Source: Atopomonas hussainii
GTDB lineage: Bacteria; Pseudomonadota; Gammaproteobacteria; Pseudomonadales; Pseudomonadaceae
DNA: 64,000 nucleotides
Direction of reading: 5' to 3'
Assembly (NCBI RefSeq): GCF_900109735.1
Contig: NZ_FOAS01000001.1
Span: forward strand, 62,001 to 126,000
Below, piece after piece: positions 63,642 through 64,000 of the stretch (its first letter is position 1; every line of letters starts with the position of its first letter). The notes beneath the pieces were generated by a model, which ran no database searches, was not told the DNA's origin, and saw nothing but the letters and a program-made list of their open reading frames with translations. A program made the position numbers and the translations under genes.

Positions 63642-64000
63642 ATGACCGCAGCCCAGCCCATCACCATCCTCTACACCGGCGGCACCATCGGCATGCAACC
63701 CAGCGCCGATGGTTTAGCCCCGGCAGGCGGCTTTGCCGAGCGCATTCGCGCCGCGCAGCAGGAGCAAGGCGTGGCCCTGCCCGACTGGCAACTGCACGAG
63801 CTGACCTCACTGCTGGACAGCGCCAACATGACGCCCACTCAGTGGCTCACCCTGCACGAAGCGGTGATTGATGCGGTCAACGCGGGTAGCCCCGGCGTGC
63901 TGGTGCTACACGGCACCGACACCCTCGCCTACAGCGCCGCCGCCCTGCGCCTGCTAATGCCCGATGTGCCGGTGCCGGTACTCATCACCGGAGCCATGCT
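63642..64000 (+). CDS. Asparaginase, N-terminal part (runs off window end)
   Basis: About 119 N-terminal residues are present. TILYTGGTIGMQPS (residues 8-21) has the catalytic Thr of the asparaginase/glutaminase family, and VLVLHGTDTLAYSAAALRLLM (from about 86) has the second Thr-Asp motif. Absence of a signal peptide suggests the cytoplasmic type I. It begins 31 bp after aspA, and together they would turn asparagine into aspartate and then fumarate. GGAG precedes the ATG. Confidence 0.9.
   Translation, partial: MTAAQPITILYTGGTIGMQPSADGLAPAGGFAERIRAAQQEQGVALPDWQLHELTSLLDSANMTPTQWLTLHEAVIDAVNAGSPGVLVLHGTDTLAYSAAALRLLMPDVPVPVLITGAM

Overview
The window comes from the chromosome of a gammaproteobacterium of the family Pseudomonadaceae. 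Evidence is the high G+C coding sequence, tight gene packing with ATGA-type overlaps, and blocks of gene order that I recognise from Pseudomonas: dadA-lrp-amine oxidase-MFS-aldehyde dehydrogenase; engB-cytochrome c5-cytochrome c4-dsbA-endonuclease family-GGDEF-MarC-amidase; acyltransferase-tag-glyQ-glyS-gmhB-acyltransferase; and lysM-dprA-tsaC-hemF-aroE facing def-fmt-rsmB-trkA. In P. aeruginosa most of these blocks flank the replication origin, so the window is probably oriC-proximal but rearranged. dnaA, gyrB and an origin are not present. No rRNA, tRNA, CRISPR array, prophage or transposase gene was seen.

Layout. 1-8.2 kb: amino-acid and polyamine catabolism (dadA start, Lrp regulator, PauB-type oxidase, MFS carrier, gamma-glutamyl-aminobutyraldehyde-type dehydrogenase, cupin), interrupted by a 217-bp MITE-like repeat and by a START-like protein, a lower-G+C alpha/beta hydrolase and a GNAT. 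8.6-11.6 kb: the pntAA-pntAB-pntB transhydrogenase operon. 11.6-11.8 kb: a likely small RNA of the ErsA/Spot 42 type with an AlgU-type promoter, convergent with engB. 12.4-18.5 kb: periplasmic cytochromes c5 and c4, DsbA, an EEP-family hydrolase, a diguanylate cyclase, a MarC protein and an AmpD-type lipoprotein. 18.5-22 kb: DUF3313 lipoprotein, SpmA/SpmB-like fusion, epimerase, thioesterase. 22-29.4 kb: long-form Sua5, lipid A acyltransferase, Tag, glycyl-tRNA synthetase, GmhB, PlsC-like acyltransferase and two small proteins.

29.5-36.2 kb: Ada-like DNA repair protein, EamA carrier, oligopeptidase A with YheV, gamma-carbonic anhydrase, lipoprotein and a hydrolase divergent from a TetR regulator. 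37-41.1 kb: a DUF1329/DUF1302 envelope pair divergent from a secreted PHA-depolymerase-like esterase. 41.1-45.6 kb: an exonuclease, then an overlapping operon of a zinc-dependent phospholipase C, a SurA-like PPIase and an anchored helical protein, preceded by PbpG. 45.7-48.8 kb: alkylsulfatase lipoprotein with a divergent LysR. 49-58 kb: housekeeping genes (aroE, hemF, tsaC, dprA, LysM protein, def, fmt, rsmB, trkA). 58-64 kb: TPR protein, thiopurine methyltransferase, a small secreted protein, a second PauB-type oxidase, LysR, aspartate ammonia-lyase and the start of an asparaginase.

The most noteworthy items are the small RNA with its extracytoplasmic-stress promoter, the phospholipase/foldase operon, a minus-strand terminator upstream of pntAA with no gene to end, and two families of short dispersed repeats.
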